NCBI GenBank assembly: GCA_947259685.1
Contig: CAMYNC010000017.1
Span: forward strand, 1 to 35,459
DNA length: 35,459 nucleotides
From: an uncultured Desulfuromonadales bacterium
GTDB taxonomy: Bacteria > Desulfobacterota > Desulfuromonadia > Desulfuromonadales > Geopsychrobacteraceae
Reading direction: 5' to 3'
Program-made: the position numbers and the translations under genes
Part shown: one piece after another, positions 7,866 through 15,902 of the stretch
Position numbering within the stretch: position 1 is the stretch's first letter
Layout: the number at the start of each line of letters is the position of its first letter
Notes under the pieces: generated by a model
The model's database searches: none
The model's input: only the letters and a program-made list of their open reading frames with translations
Told to the model about the DNA's origin: nothing

Positions 7866-9200
7866 CTACAAGTAGCTCAATTCTTTCGCTTTTTCAGTGA
7901 TCTCTTCCCGGAATTGCGGATGGGCGATATTGATCAGCGCCTGAGTTCGCTGGTGGACCGTTTTGCCGTAGAGTTCTGCGGCGCCGAACTCAGTGACCAC
8001 GTAGTGGACATGGTTACGGCTGGTGACCACGCCCGCACCAGGTTTGAGCATCGGTACGATTTTGCTGACCACAGTGCCATCTCGTAGCGTCGAGGTGCTC
8101 GACAGGGCGATAATCGGCACGCCGCCTTTGGAACGGGAGGCGCCGTAGATGAAATCCAACTGACCACCGACCGCGGAATGCATCTTCGGGCCGATACTGT
8201 CGGCGCAGACCTGACCGGTGAAATCGACTTCGATCGCGGAGTTGATCGCCACCATGCGGTCGTTCTGTGCGACCACGAAGGGGTCATTGACATATTCGGT
8301 GCGGTAGAGTTCGACCAGCGGGTTGTTGTCGACCCACTCGTAGAGACGCCTGGTGCCGAGTAAAAAGCCGCAGACAATCTTGCCGGGATGCAGAGTTTTA
8401 CGCGATCCGTTGACGACCCCCGCCTCGACCAGATCGATCACGCCGTCGGAAATCAGTTCGGAGTGCACGCCAAGATCCATTTTCTCAAACAGATGCTTGA
8501 GGACTGCATCGGGAATGGCGCCGATGCCTAACTGCATGGTGGCACCATTGGGGATCAGCATGGAAATATGCCCGGCGATCTGCTCGACCTCGACATCGTC
8601 CGCTTCTGAACCCATAGCGTGTTCGCTGATGATGCAATCGACCGGAACAATGTAATGCATGTCGTCGATGTGCATTTTAGTGTCGCCTAAAGTGCGTGGC
8701 ATCTTTTCGTTGACCTGAGCAATGACGATATTAGCGACTTCTGCGGCCGAGATGGTCAGGCCCGCTTCGGCGCCCATTGAACAGTAGCCCTCTGCATCGG
8801 GTGGTGAAACGTGGATGAAGGCAACATCGAGCGGCAGATGGCCGTTTTTGAACAATAGTGGAAATTCGGAGAGCATCACCGGTGTAAAATCCGCCCGACC
8901 CTGGTTGACCGCTTTGCGGACATTGGCACTAATGAACATTGAATTCACCCGCAGGTGACCTTCCATTTCGGGCGCCACATAGTCGTCCGGACAGATGGTC
9001 AAAGGATGGCAGATTTCGACATCTTGAAGTTCCGGTGCCCGTTTAACCAGCGCATCGAGAAGTTGCAACGGCACCGAAGCATTGCCGGTTAAAAAGATCC
9101 GGTCGCCTGATTTTACCGCCTGCACCGCCTGCTCTGCAGTGGTGAATCTTGATTGATAAGTTGCTTGCCAATTCTGGGTCGTTTGCACATTCAACATCAT
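7866..9200 (-). CDS. Acetyl-CoA hydrolase/transferase-family CoA-transferase (4-hydroxybutyrate CoA-transferase-like)
   Basis: A 444-residue protein of the Cat1/Ach1 class I CoA-transferase family. The N-terminal half has SGDRIFLTGNASVPLQLLDA; the C-terminal half has QLGIGAIPDAVLKHL and VHYVVTEFGAAELYGKTV, all family segments. Such enzymes move CoA between acyl-CoA and a free acid, often acetate. Two ATGs in a row (9200 and 9197) follow GGAG; either may be used. The start overlaps the stop of the ADP-forming synthetase by 4 bp, so the two are translationally coupled and probably act on the same acid/CoA pool. The substrate cannot be read from sequence; an aromatic or short-chain hydroxy/oxo acid is possible. 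Confidence 0.85.
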   Translation of the reverse strand: MMLNVQTTQNWQATYQSRFTTAEQAVQAVKSGDRIFLTGNASVPLQLLDALVKRAPELQDVEICHPLTICPDDYVAPEMEGHLRVNSMFISANVRKAVNQGRADFTPVMLSEFPLLFKNGHLPLDVAFIHVSPPDAEGYCSMGAEAGLTISAAEVANIVIAQVNEKMPRTLGDTKMHIDDMHYIVPVDCIISEHAMGSEADDVEVEQIAGHISMLIPNGATMQLGIGAIPDAVLKHLFEKMDLGVHSELISDGVIDLVEAGVVNGSRKTLHPGKIVCGFLLGTRRLYEWVDNNPLVELYRTEYVNDPFVVAQNDRMVAINSAIEVDFTGQVCADSIGPKMHSAVGGQLDFIYGASRSKGGVPIIALSSTSTLRDGTVVSKIVPMLKPGAGVVTSRNHVHYVVTEFGAAELYGKTVHQRTQALINIAHPQFREEITEKAKELSYL

Positions 9201-11317
9201 ACTTCTCCTTGTTGCCCGGCGGATTGACCCGGAATGCGGATTCTACCGTCGACAGCGAAGGCATTGTCGGCAAATGCCATAATCGGATTCAGGTCCATCT
9301 CCTCGATCATCGGCAGGTCGCCGAGCAGCTGCGAGACGCGTTGAATCAGTTCGGTCACCGCTTGCTTGTCGATTCCCGCTTCACCGCGCACGCCATCGAG
9401 CAGTGCCGCGGTCTTGATTCCGGCGAGCATCTCTTCGGCTTCGACGCGGGTCACTGGAGCAACCTTAAAGACCACGTCTTTGAGGACTTCGACGTAGATG
9501 CCGCCGAGGCCGAACATCACCAGATGGCCAAGTTCGCGCTCGGCGCTGGCTCCGATGATCAACTCGCGACCGCCGGGCATGAACTTTTGCACCAGGAAGC
9601 CGAGTTTGCCGTAGTGGCCGAGCCGGTCCTGCATCTCTTCGACGCTGCTGCGGACCGCCGCGGCATCCTTGAGGTTGATGGCGACCCCGCCCATATCGCT
9701 TTTATGATCGATCTCGGCGCAGTCAACCTTAACCACCACCGGGTAGCCGATTTCGCTGGCTGCGGCGACCGCCTGCTCGGCATTGTTCACCACCTTCCAG
9801 GGCGCGACCGGAATGCCGTAGGCTTGAAAAATGTTGTAGACCTCGTAGGCCGAAAGGACTTCGCGGCCTGCCTGCCGGGCTTGCTCGATAATTGCTTTGG
9901 CCTTAACTGCGTCGACGCCGCCGAAAATTTGCGGCTGACCGATGTCGCGTTGCTGAATCCGGCCGTACTGCACCAGAGCGCCGAGGGCGCGGGCCGCATC
10001 GCCGGGATTGGCGTAGTAGGGGACTTCACCCTCTTTGAGGATCGCCATGGTCTTCTGGAAACGCTCCAGCTTCAGATTGGTCATGAAGTTACAGACCAAT
10101 GGCTTGCGGCGTTGGCGGCTGACCTCAACGATCTCGCGGGCGACCGCGTCGGTGTCGGTAAAGGGCGCGGTAACGAAGTTGATGTAGATGCAGTCGATCT
10201 GCTCATCATCCAGTAGCACATCGAGGGCGGCGCGGAACTGAGGACCGCCGGCGGTCGCAACCACATCGATGGGGTTTTCCAGCGCCGCTTCAGGAAATTG
10301 GGTTTCCCGAAGTTTGTTGATTGAGGCTTCGCAGAGTTTTGGTACTTCAATACCAAAATCAACCAGCACGTCGGTGGCGATGACCGCCGGACCACCGGTG
10401 TTGGTGATGATACCGACCCGGTTGCCGGCCGGAATCGGTTGGCTGGAGAAGGCCATCGCCGCGCGAACCATTTCTCCCTCGTCGTTAAAGGGGAGTACGC
10501 CGATTTTTTCAAAAATCAGCTCGGTGGCGATATCGACCCCGGCCAGGGAGCCTGTGTGCGAAGAAGCTGCCTTGGCGCCTTCTTCGGTGCGGCCGGCTTT
10601 CATTGCCAAGACCGGTTTTTTGTCCGTTACTTTACGAGTTACTTCGAGGAAATCGCGCGGCTTATCGAACCCCTCGGTGTAGAGAATGACCACCTTGGTC
10701 CCTTCATCTTCGCCGAAATATTCAATGATCTCCGGGATCGACACATCGCAGGCGTTGCCGTTACTGGCGTAGAGCCGCTGGCCGATATCCAGATCATCCA
10801 GAACCTGCATGATAAGCGCACCGACCCCGCCGCTCAAGGCGACCACCGAGATGCTGCCTGGCTTAGGGTAGGTGAAGGTAAAGTTGCAGTAGGCGTTTAG
10901 CGCCGGGTCGGAATTGATGATCCCCTGACAATTTGGACCGAAAACACGGATCCCGTATTTTTTGGCGTTGGCAAGAAACTCCGCTTGCAGTCTGGCGCCC
11001 TCATCACCCATTTCGCTGAAACCGGCCGAGTTGATAATGACTGCTTTGACCCCTTTTTGCCCACACTCTTCAATCGCCTGAGGGACAAACTGGCTGGGGA
11101 TGATGATGTGCGCCAGGTCGACCTCGCCGGGAATCTCCGCCAGGGTCGGGTAGGCTTTGAGGCCACAAACCTCGTCGGCCTTGGCGTTGACCGGATAGAT
11201 CTCGCCGGTATAGCCGTACTTCTGCAGGTTTCTGATGATGACGTTACCGATGGAAAGCTCCTTGGTCGAAGCACCCACCAGCGCAACTGCTTTAGGCTTG
11301 AACAGGGCGTCTAACAT
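9197..11317 (-). CDS. Acyl-CoA synthetase (ADP-forming), fused alpha-beta type
   Basis: A 706-residue protein. Order: CoA-binding Rossmann domain (VALVGASTKELSIGNVIIRN, residues about 1-130), succinyl-CoA-ligase-like domains with SSHTGSLAG (His254 is the expected phosphohistidine), and a C-terminal ATP-grasp domain from about residue 490 (GYPVVVKVDCAEIDHKSDMG). The family interconverts acyl-CoA + ADP + Pi and acid + CoA + ATP, so in catabolism it conserves energy from acyl-CoA. It overlaps the upstream HgdB-like gene by 7 bp and the downstream CoA-transferase gene by 4 bp. An arylacetyl-CoA from IorAB or acetyl-CoA from ring degradation are the obvious candidate substrates. Complete and probably active. 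Confidence 0.92.
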   Translation of the reverse strand: MLDALFKPKAVALVGASTKELSIGNVIIRNLQKYGYTGEIYPVNAKADEVCGLKAYPTLAEIPGEVDLAHIIIPSQFVPQAIEECGQKGVKAVIINSAGFSEMGDEGARLQAEFLANAKKYGIRVFGPNCQGIINSDPALNAYCNFTFTYPKPGSISVVALSGGVGALIMQVLDDLDIGQRLYASNGNACDVSIPEIIEYFGEDEGTKVVILYTEGFDKPRDFLEVTRKVTDKKPVLAMKAGRTEEGAKAASSHTGSLAGVDIATELIFEKIGVLPFNDEGEMVRAAMAFSSQPIPAGNRVGIITNTGGPAVIATDVLVDFGIEVPKLCEASINKLRETQFPEAALENPIDVVATAGGPQFRAALDVLLDDEQIDCIYINFVTAPFTDTDAVAREIVEVSRQRRKPLVCNFMTNLKLERFQKTMAILKEGEVPYYANPGDAARALGALVQYGRIQQRDIGQPQIFGGVDAVKAKAIIEQARQAGREVLSAYEVYNIFQAYGIPVAPWKVVNNAEQAVAAASEIGYPVVVKVDCAEIDHKSDMGGVAINLKDAAAVRSSVEEMQDRLGHYGKLGFLVQKFMPGGRELIIGASAERELGHLVMFGLGGIYVEVLKDVVFKVAPVTRVEAEEMLAGIKTAALLDGVRGEAGIDKQAVTELIQRVSQLLGDLPMIEEMDLNPIMAFADNAFAVDGRIRIPGQSAGQQGEV

Positions 11318-12561
11318 CTTCTTTCCTCCAGTTGCTCGATAAAGGCTTCAACGTTGGTACGGGTTTGCTCGTCGGAAACGCAACGCAGGTCGTTAAGATC
11401 GCCGGAAATCACCAGGCTCGGAATGCCGGTTTGCTGTTCCAGCCGTTGCGGCATGCCGTAGCGACTGTTGGAATTGCAGGGGCAGGTTTTGGCGTCGTGG
11501 TAAATGATGCCGTCGATCTGAAATTTCTCCAGCATTTGCTTGATGTACTGCTCTTTGTATTCGTCTGAGCGGACGATAAACAGGCCGAGATAGGCTTTGG
11601 CCATGCTGCGGATCGGGTCGTTGGCATCGAAATCGGGGAAGATCCAGCTACTGCAGTAAGTCGAGACCAGCACGCTCGCCTGCAGTTCAGCGAACAGCTC
11701 CGAATGCTGGCGCAGACGACCCCAGACCGGCATCCCTTCCCAGTAAATCCGATATTTTTCATCCTCAATCGCACCCACTTTGTCGTTCGTACGCTGCTGC
11801 AGCTCACTGAGGAGTTGGCGGTAATAATCGATCGCCTGCTGGGTTCCACGCAGCACTACCGCAGGGCCCATGTGGATGGTGCCGTCGAAGAAGGTGAGGG
11901 GGGCCGGAGCGGCGGCGGCGGTTTCTAACACCTGGCGCCAAAGTTCGGTACATTCACGGGAGAGGGCGACGGTTTCGCGCAGTTTCTGCATATCAAGCTG
12001 TTGGCCGTAAACCTCTTCCAGGGTTGGGATCAATGCTTGGATCTGCTGGCTGACGTCGTCGATCAGAATGTCAGTGACGTCGGTGAAGTTTTTCGGCGAA
12101 GTGATGCCGATACAGGGAACCTGTAGCTCTTTTGCGTACCAGGAGAACCAGTCCTGAACGTCGCGACACTGGTTGGTGTTGTAAACCAGCACGTCGGGAC
12201 GGGGTGGCGCATCGATACCCGGATAGGCCTTGGCTAGTGGCGATACCCCTTTTAAGTAAGCACCGATATCGGCGGTCAAGTACGAGCAGATTTCAGGTGA
12301 ATAACCTATGGTGTTGGCTTCGGGGATCAGTTCGGTGGCCATTCGCGTGGCGCCGAGCATGGCGGCGTGGTTTTCCGGAAAGTGCACGGCAAAGCCCATC
12401 GCCCGGAGTAGCTCAGCCGGGCCGACACTGGTGCACCAGGCGACCTTGCGGTTAGCTGATTCGGCTGCATCATTCAGGTCGTAGAAGTAGTCGGACATGA
12501 TTTTCATCATCTGCCCGGTCGACTCGATCTGCTTTCTTTGCGGTTGCTTCGTTTGTGCCAT
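11311..12561 (-). CDS. 2-hydroxyacyl-CoA dehydratase / benzoyl-CoA reductase family subunit (HgdB/BcrB/DCCP-like), single subunit
   Basis: A 416-residue protein. The family opening is WCTSVGPAELLRAMGFAVHF (C43), then EICSYLTADIGAYL (C92), VYNTNQCRDVQDW (C132), and a C-terminal DAKTCPCNSNSRYG (C360, C362) followed by the GIPSLVISGDL and AFIEQLEE ending. C92, C132 and C360 lie where family members have their three Fe-S cluster ligands; ten Cys occur in all. Characterised dehydratases and class I benzoyl-CoA reductases use two different subunits of this family, but only one is encoded here, with an activator ATPase 167 bp upstream. It may work as a homodimer, as in double-cubane cluster proteins (DCCP) and probably YjiM-type proteins. 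Substrate unknown: a CoA thioester (aryl-lactyl-CoA or aryl-CoA) or a small molecule. GGGGAGAG precedes the ATG. Confidence 0.85.
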   Translation of the reverse strand: MAQTKQPQRKQIESTGQMMKIMSDYFYDLNDAAESANRKVAWCTSVGPAELLRAMGFAVHFPENHAAMLGATRMATELIPEANTIGYSPEICSYLTADIGAYLKGVSPLAKAYPGIDAPPRPDVLVYNTNQCRDVQDWFSWYAKELQVPCIGITSPKNFTDVTDILIDDVSQQIQALIPTLEEVYGQQLDMQKLRETVALSRECTELWRQVLETAAAAPAPLTFFDGTIHMGPAVVLRGTQQAIDYYRQLLSELQQRTNDKVGAIEDEKYRIYWEGMPVWGRLRQHSELFAELQASVLVSTYCSSWIFPDFDANDPIRSMAKAYLGLFIVRSDEYKEQYIKQMLEKFQIDGIIYHDAKTCPCNSNSRYGMPQRLEQQTGIPSLVISGDLNDLRCVSDEQTRTNVEAFIEQLEERRC

Positions 12562-12728
12562 GATCTCTCCCCAAACGTCGTTGTTCAGTGGATCTTAAAT
12601 CAGGTCGTTTTTCTGTCGTTCATCCCCGGAGTGCAAGTCAGTCAAAAACTTATTTGGTAATAGTAAACACATGAATTGCACGCGTGCCCGACCTTCTCTC
12701 AGATTTTCTCTGGCGAAGGTGTTCTGCT
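12562..12728 (-). other. Short untranslated gap between the activator and HgdB-like genes
   Basis: These 167 bases hold the ribosome-binding site of the HgdB-like gene at the left side and no ORF of note. I see no clear hairpin terminator or palindrome, so cotranscription of the two genes is likely. Confidence 0.4.
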
Positions 12729-13538
12729 TTATTGTCTAGTGCGACTCACTGCGGTCGCGGTTTCCTCGCCCAGGGCATAAAGTGCCGCGCCATGAGCTCC
12801 GGTTAACTGGGGAAACTCCGGCAGCAGCACCGGGCGACCGATCAGTTCCTCGGTCATCTCCACCAAGTACGGGTTGTGGGCGACCACCCCGCCACTTAAA
12901 ACCACTTTATCAGTCAAAGAATCCATCTCCAGAACCCGCTGGATCATTGAGTAGAAGATCCCCTTAATGATGTCCGCGACTGGCTTTCCATGGCGGATGT
13001 TTTCAAGAACCTCAGTGGCCGAGAAAACTGTGCAATAGCTGCCAAGCTTGATCATCTCGGTGGCCTGGCGGGCCAGGTTGTTCATCTCTTCGAGTGGGAT
13101 ATCGAGCCGGCTCGACATCTCCTCGAGGAAGGCCCCGGTTCCGGCCGCACACTTGCGGTTCATTTTAAAGCTGTCGCGTCGTCCTTCAGCATCGAGCTTG
13201 ATAATCTTGTTGTCCTGGCCGCCGATGTCGATGATGGTGAGCGCCCCGGAAAAGCTGTGATGACAGCCTTTGGCGTGGCAGCCGATTTCGGTTTTGCTCT
13301 TTTCAGTGACAAAGGCGACGTTGTTGCGGCCGTAACCGGTGGCGACGGCATCGACAATATCACTGCGGGTCGCACCGGCCAGATCCAGTGAAGCGTCCAG
13401 GCAGAGGGCTGCGGTCGCGGCAAAATCGATCCCTGACTTTTTTACCGCATGGCCGAGCAGACTTCCCTGGTCGTCGATAACGACCACCTTGGTCCGTGAC
13501 GCCCCGAGGTCGAGGCCGATGTAGACCGGTTGCGCCAT
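12729..13538 (-). CDS. 2-hydroxyacyl-CoA dehydratase activator / benzoyl-CoA reductase ATPase (BadF/BadG/BcrA/HgdC family)
   Basis: A 269-residue ASKHA-fold ATPase. Phosphate-1 motif IGLDLGASRTKVVVID (residues 7-22), IIDIGGQDNKIIKL (102-115), NRKCAAGTGAFLEE with C130, and GSYCTVFSATEV with C169, then VVLSGGVVAHNPYLVE. The two Cys are 39 residues apart, the spacing I recall for HgdC (C127/C166); they hold one [4Fe-4S] cluster between two protomers. By family it takes an electron from ferredoxin or flavodoxin and, with ATP hydrolysis, fires it into the partner dehydratase or reductase. GGAGG lies just upstream of the ATG, directly next to a dispersed repeat. The lone HgdB-like gene downstream is the likely partner; IorAB could supply reduced ferredoxin. 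Confidence 0.93.
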   Translation of the reverse strand: MAQPVYIGLDLGASRTKVVVIDDQGSLLGHAVKKSGIDFAATAALCLDASLDLAGATRSDIVDAVATGYGRNNVAFVTEKSKTEIGCHAKGCHHSFSGALTIIDIGGQDNKIIKLDAEGRRDSFKMNRKCAAGTGAFLEEMSSRLDIPLEEMNNLARQATEMIKLGSYCTVFSATEVLENIRHGKPVADIIKGIFYSMIQRVLEMDSLTDKVVLSGGVVAHNPYLVEMTEELIGRPVLLPEFPQLTGAHGAALYALGEETATAVSRTRQ

Positions 13539-13549
13539 GATTGCCTCCG

Positions 13550-13669
13550 GAAACGGCCCTTTTCCGCAATCTCTGCGTCAATCTTCAACCTTGCTTGTGC
13601 GGCGTACTGGTGTACGCCTCCGCGCAATGCTTTGATTTCCTTGACCTTGCGAAAAATTGCTCGTTTCAA
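13550..13669 (-). repeat. 120-bp dispersed repeat, copy 1
   Basis: Read on the minus strand, this starts TTGAAACGAGCAATTTTTCG and ends GGGCCGTTTC. The same sequence, about 85% identical by eye, is on the plus strand at 29751-29870. The core includes ATTGCGCGGAG, GTACGCCGCACAAGCAAG and GGAAAAGGGCCGTTTC. A small open frame crosses it, but a protein is unlikely because it differs between copies outside the repeat. It lies between gcdH and the activator gene and ends 2 bp before the activator's ribosome-binding site. Similar intergenic repeats occur in Geobacter-type genomes (from memory, unchecked). Confidence 0.85.
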
Positions 13670-13715
13670 CAACTAAATTGGTAAATCCGCACCCGGAATA
13701 CCAGACGTAAACTGA

Positions 13716-14894
13716 TTATCTGAACGCCGGAATTCCGGTAATCTCCTGACCGATGATCAGGGAGTGCATGTCGTGGGTGCCCTCGTAGGTGTAGACCGAT
13801 TCGAGGTTGGCCATGTGGCGCATAATCGGGTATTCGCCCATGATGCCGTTGGCGCCGAGTATGGTGCGGGCGGTGCGGGCGATTTCCAGGGCGATGTTGA
13901 CGTTATTCATCTTGGCCATGGAAACCTGGGCCGGAGTGTAGGTGCCGGCATCCTTGAGCCGACCGAGATGTAATGCCAGGAGCTGCCCTTTGGTCAGCTC
14001 GGTGACCATCTCGGCCAGTTTTTTCTGTTGCAACTGATAAGAGGCGATCGGCTTGTCGAACTGAATCCGACTCAGGGCGTAGGCGAGAGCGGTCTGGTAG
14101 CAGTCATCGGCGGCACCCAGGGCGCCCCAGGCGATGCCGTAACGGGCCTGAGTCAGGCAACCTAAAGGACCTTTGATTCCTATGACGTTGGGTAACAGAC
14201 TTTTTTCCTCATCGACAATGACATCCTCAAACACCAGTTCCGAAGTGGTCGAAGCGCGCAGGCTCCACTTGCCTTTCATCTTCGGGGCGGAAAAGCCAGG
14301 GGTGTCGGTCGGCACCAGAAAACCGCGGATTCCTTCATCGGTCTTGGCCCAGACCACCGCCACGTCAGCGACGCTGCCGTTGGTGATCCACATCTTGGTG
14401 CCATTGATGCGCCACTTGCCGTTCGCTTCGCGGACCGCCTTGGTGCGCATGCCGGCCGGGTTGGAGCCGAAGTCGGGTTCGGTCAGGCCGAAGCAGCCGA
14501 TCGCTTCGCCGGTCGCCATCTTCGGCAGCCAGTAGTCTTTTTGTGCCTCGCTGCCGTAAGCATAAATCGGATACATCACCAGCGAGCCCTGGACGGAAAC
14601 GAAACTGCGCAGGCCGGAATCACCTCGCTCCATTTCGTACATCAGCAGACCGTAAGCAACATTGGAAAGACCGGCACAGCCGTATTTTTCCGGCAGGTTG
14701 GGGCCGAAAAAACCGATCTCTCCCATCGGTTTGATCAGCTGTGACGGGAAGGTTTCGGTCTGCGCGCACTCATCGATAATCGGCATGATGTGCTGGTTGA
14801 CAAACTGTCTGGCAGTCTCCCGGACCAGTTTCTCTTCGTCGGTCAGCAGCTCCTGTAAACCCATGTAGTCGGTCATTTCGGTTGTCAAGCTCAT
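13716..14894 (-). CDS. gcdH: Glutaryl-CoA dehydrogenase, decarboxylating type
   Basis: A 392-residue acyl-CoA dehydrogenase closely resembling human GCDH: MERGDSGLRSFVSVQGSLVM, YAYGSEAQKDYWLPKMATGE, CFGLTEPDFGSNPAGM, ARYGIAWGALGA and the C-terminal VYTYEGTHDMHSLIIGQEIT. The catalytic base is the Glu of TYEGTHD. The substrate-binding Arg (human Arg94) is the Arg of SGLRSF, and the Glu seven residues before it (human Glu87) is kept, as is the Tyr of TYEGTHD; these mark decarboxylating rather than non-decarboxylating enzymes. Reaction: glutaryl-CoA to crotonyl-CoA + CO2, with electrons to ETF. AAGGAG precedes the ATG. It links the ring-cleavage product to the hydroxyacyl-CoA dehydrogenase/crotonase and thiolases across the divergent promoter. 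Confidence 0.95.
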   Translation of the reverse strand: MSLTTEMTDYMGLQELLTDEEKLVRETARQFVNQHIMPIIDECAQTETFPSQLIKPMGEIGFFGPNLPEKYGCAGLSNVAYGLLMYEMERGDSGLRSFVSVQGSLVMYPIYAYGSEAQKDYWLPKMATGEAIGCFGLTEPDFGSNPAGMRTKAVREANGKWRINGTKMWITNGSVADVAVVWAKTDEGIRGFLVPTDTPGFSAPKMKGKWSLRASTTSELVFEDVIVDEEKSLLPNVIGIKGPLGCLTQARYGIAWGALGAADDCYQTALAYALSRIQFDKPIASYQLQQKKLAEMVTELTKGQLLALHLGRLKDAGTYTPAQVSMAKMNNVNIALEIARTARTILGANGIMGEYPIMRHMANLESVYTYEGTHDMHSLIIGQEITGIPAFR

Positions 14895-14959
14895 GGTTGC
14901 TCCTTAGCTCGGTTCTGAAAACGTTCAAATCTCAAATACTTAAATAACAACTGGGCCGT

Positions 14960-15805
14960 TTAATAGCGGGCCGCTTCTGCTTCTATGGTCCGCACCAGGT
15001 TGACCAGTCGGGGACCGATATCATCCTCGAGCATGTGCTGACGCAGGACAAAGGATGGCGCGGCACAGTTAAAGGTCAACAGCCGGGTGCCGGCAATCGG
15101 CAGCATCGGTACACCAACGGCGTTGACGTCTCCACGCCATTCGCCGATCGACAGACAGAAGCCGCGCTCCTGATAATCGCGTAACGCTTGCTCGATGCCG
15201 GCTTTATGTTTCGGCCAATTGGCTGGATCCCGCTTGCGAATGTTTTCCATCAGCTTTTCACGCTCATTCTCCGGCAACCCACAAAGTAGGGCTCTGCCCA
15301 TGGCGGTTGAAGCGATAGGGACCCGGGTGCCCGGTTCGCGCCGCAGGGATACGGTCGCATCAGTGCTGTGGCGGCCATCGAGATAGATCATGCCGATGCG
15401 GTCGCGGGTGCCGACCGAAACCACGGTGTGCGAATAGTTCGCCAGGTCCTGCATTAGGGGGCGGGCAACCTTCAGCACATCCATATTTGTCAGCAGCGAA
15501 AAGCCGAGGGCGAGCACCCCGGTGCCGAGCTGGTACTTGCCCAATTTTTCATCGTGGTAAAGGTAGCCCATCCGGGTCAGAGTGTAGGTCAGACGAGAAA
15601 CCGTCGGCTTCGGCAACCCGGTGCGCTCGGCAATGTCCTGATTGCCCAGGTGTCTATCTCTGGGTTTGAAGCAGCGCAAAACTTCGAGTCCACGTGCCAG
15701 AGCCGTAACAAATTGACGATCGTTGCTGTGCTCCTCCAGTGGGTCGATGCCATCCAGCGCGGTCAACTCATCCTTGCCGATCTTATTTTTCAATGTCGTA
15801 TCCAT
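14960..15805 (-). CDS. IclR-family transcriptional regulator
   Basis: A 281-residue protein with an N-terminal winged helix-turn-helix (FVTALARGLEVLRCFKPRDR, then IAERTGLPKPTVSRLTYTL) and a C-terminal IclR effector domain (GMIYLDGRHS, RVPIASTAMGRALLCGLP, GDVNAVGVPML). It should bind an aromatic acid or CoA ester and control the divergent operons. The ATG at 15805 is chosen because a GGAGAAAGAG site is upstream; the longer reading from 15847 would run through a palindromic repeat. It is the first gene of the minus-strand cluster and faces the plus-strand operon, the usual place for a local regulator that also controls itself. Confidence 0.92.
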   Translation of the reverse strand: MDTTLKNKIGKDELTALDGIDPLEEHSNDRQFVTALARGLEVLRCFKPRDRHLGNQDIAERTGLPKPTVSRLTYTLTRMGYLYHDEKLGKYQLGTGVLALGFSLLTNMDVLKVARPLMQDLANYSHTVVSVGTRDRIGMIYLDGRHSTDATVSLRREPGTRVPIASTAMGRALLCGLPENEREKLMENIRKRDPANWPKHKAGIEQALRDYQERGFCLSIGEWRGDVNAVGVPMLPIAGTRLLTFNCAAPSFVLRQHMLEDDIGPRLVNLVRTIEAEAARY

Positions 15806-15818
15806 AAACTCTTTCTCC

Positions 15819-15842
15819 GGGCTGGCCATGCATGGCCAGCCC
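15819..15842. repeat. Perfect 24-bp intergenic palindrome
   Basis: A perfect palindrome with arms GGGCTGGCCATG and CATGGCCAGCCC, just upstream of the iclR ribosome-binding site. It shares the outer GGGC/GCCC and a CATG in each arm with the repeats at 6418 and 7829, but has a different inner arm. In the iclR leader RNA it would form a stable hairpin close to the start codon. Confidence 0.78.
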
Positions 15843-15868
15843 TGCACTAAAAGAGATTTGCTTCGCTG

Positions 15869-15902
15869 ACAAACACAAGGTCTTGGGTTCGCTCTTGTTT
15901 GT
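15869..15902. promoter_or_regulatory. Inverted ACAAAC / GTTTGT half-sites near iclR
   Basis: ACAAAC at 15869-15874 faces GTTTGT at 15897-15902, and both are flanked by matching CAAG/CTTG bases. The same half-sites recur fused at 16127-16139, so one protein may bind both places. The spacing is wide, so this is a weak call. Confidence 0.3.

Noticed and set aside
9149..10216. 355-residue plus-strand open frame
   Set aside because: Antisense to the ADP-forming synthetase, no recognisable domain and no ribosome-binding site.
11311..13538. Complete class I benzoyl-CoA reductase
   Set aside because: Only one catalytic-type subunit and one ATPase are present; BcrABCD needs two of each.
13442..13672. 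Short protein encoded by the 120-bp repeat
   Set aside because: The two copies share the frame only inside the repeat and differ in start and end context, so a mobile repeat is the better reading.
15806..15847. Longer IclR N-terminus starting at 15847
   Set aside because: Same reason: it runs through the palindrome at 15819-15842, and the ATG at 15805 has an upstream purine-rich site.
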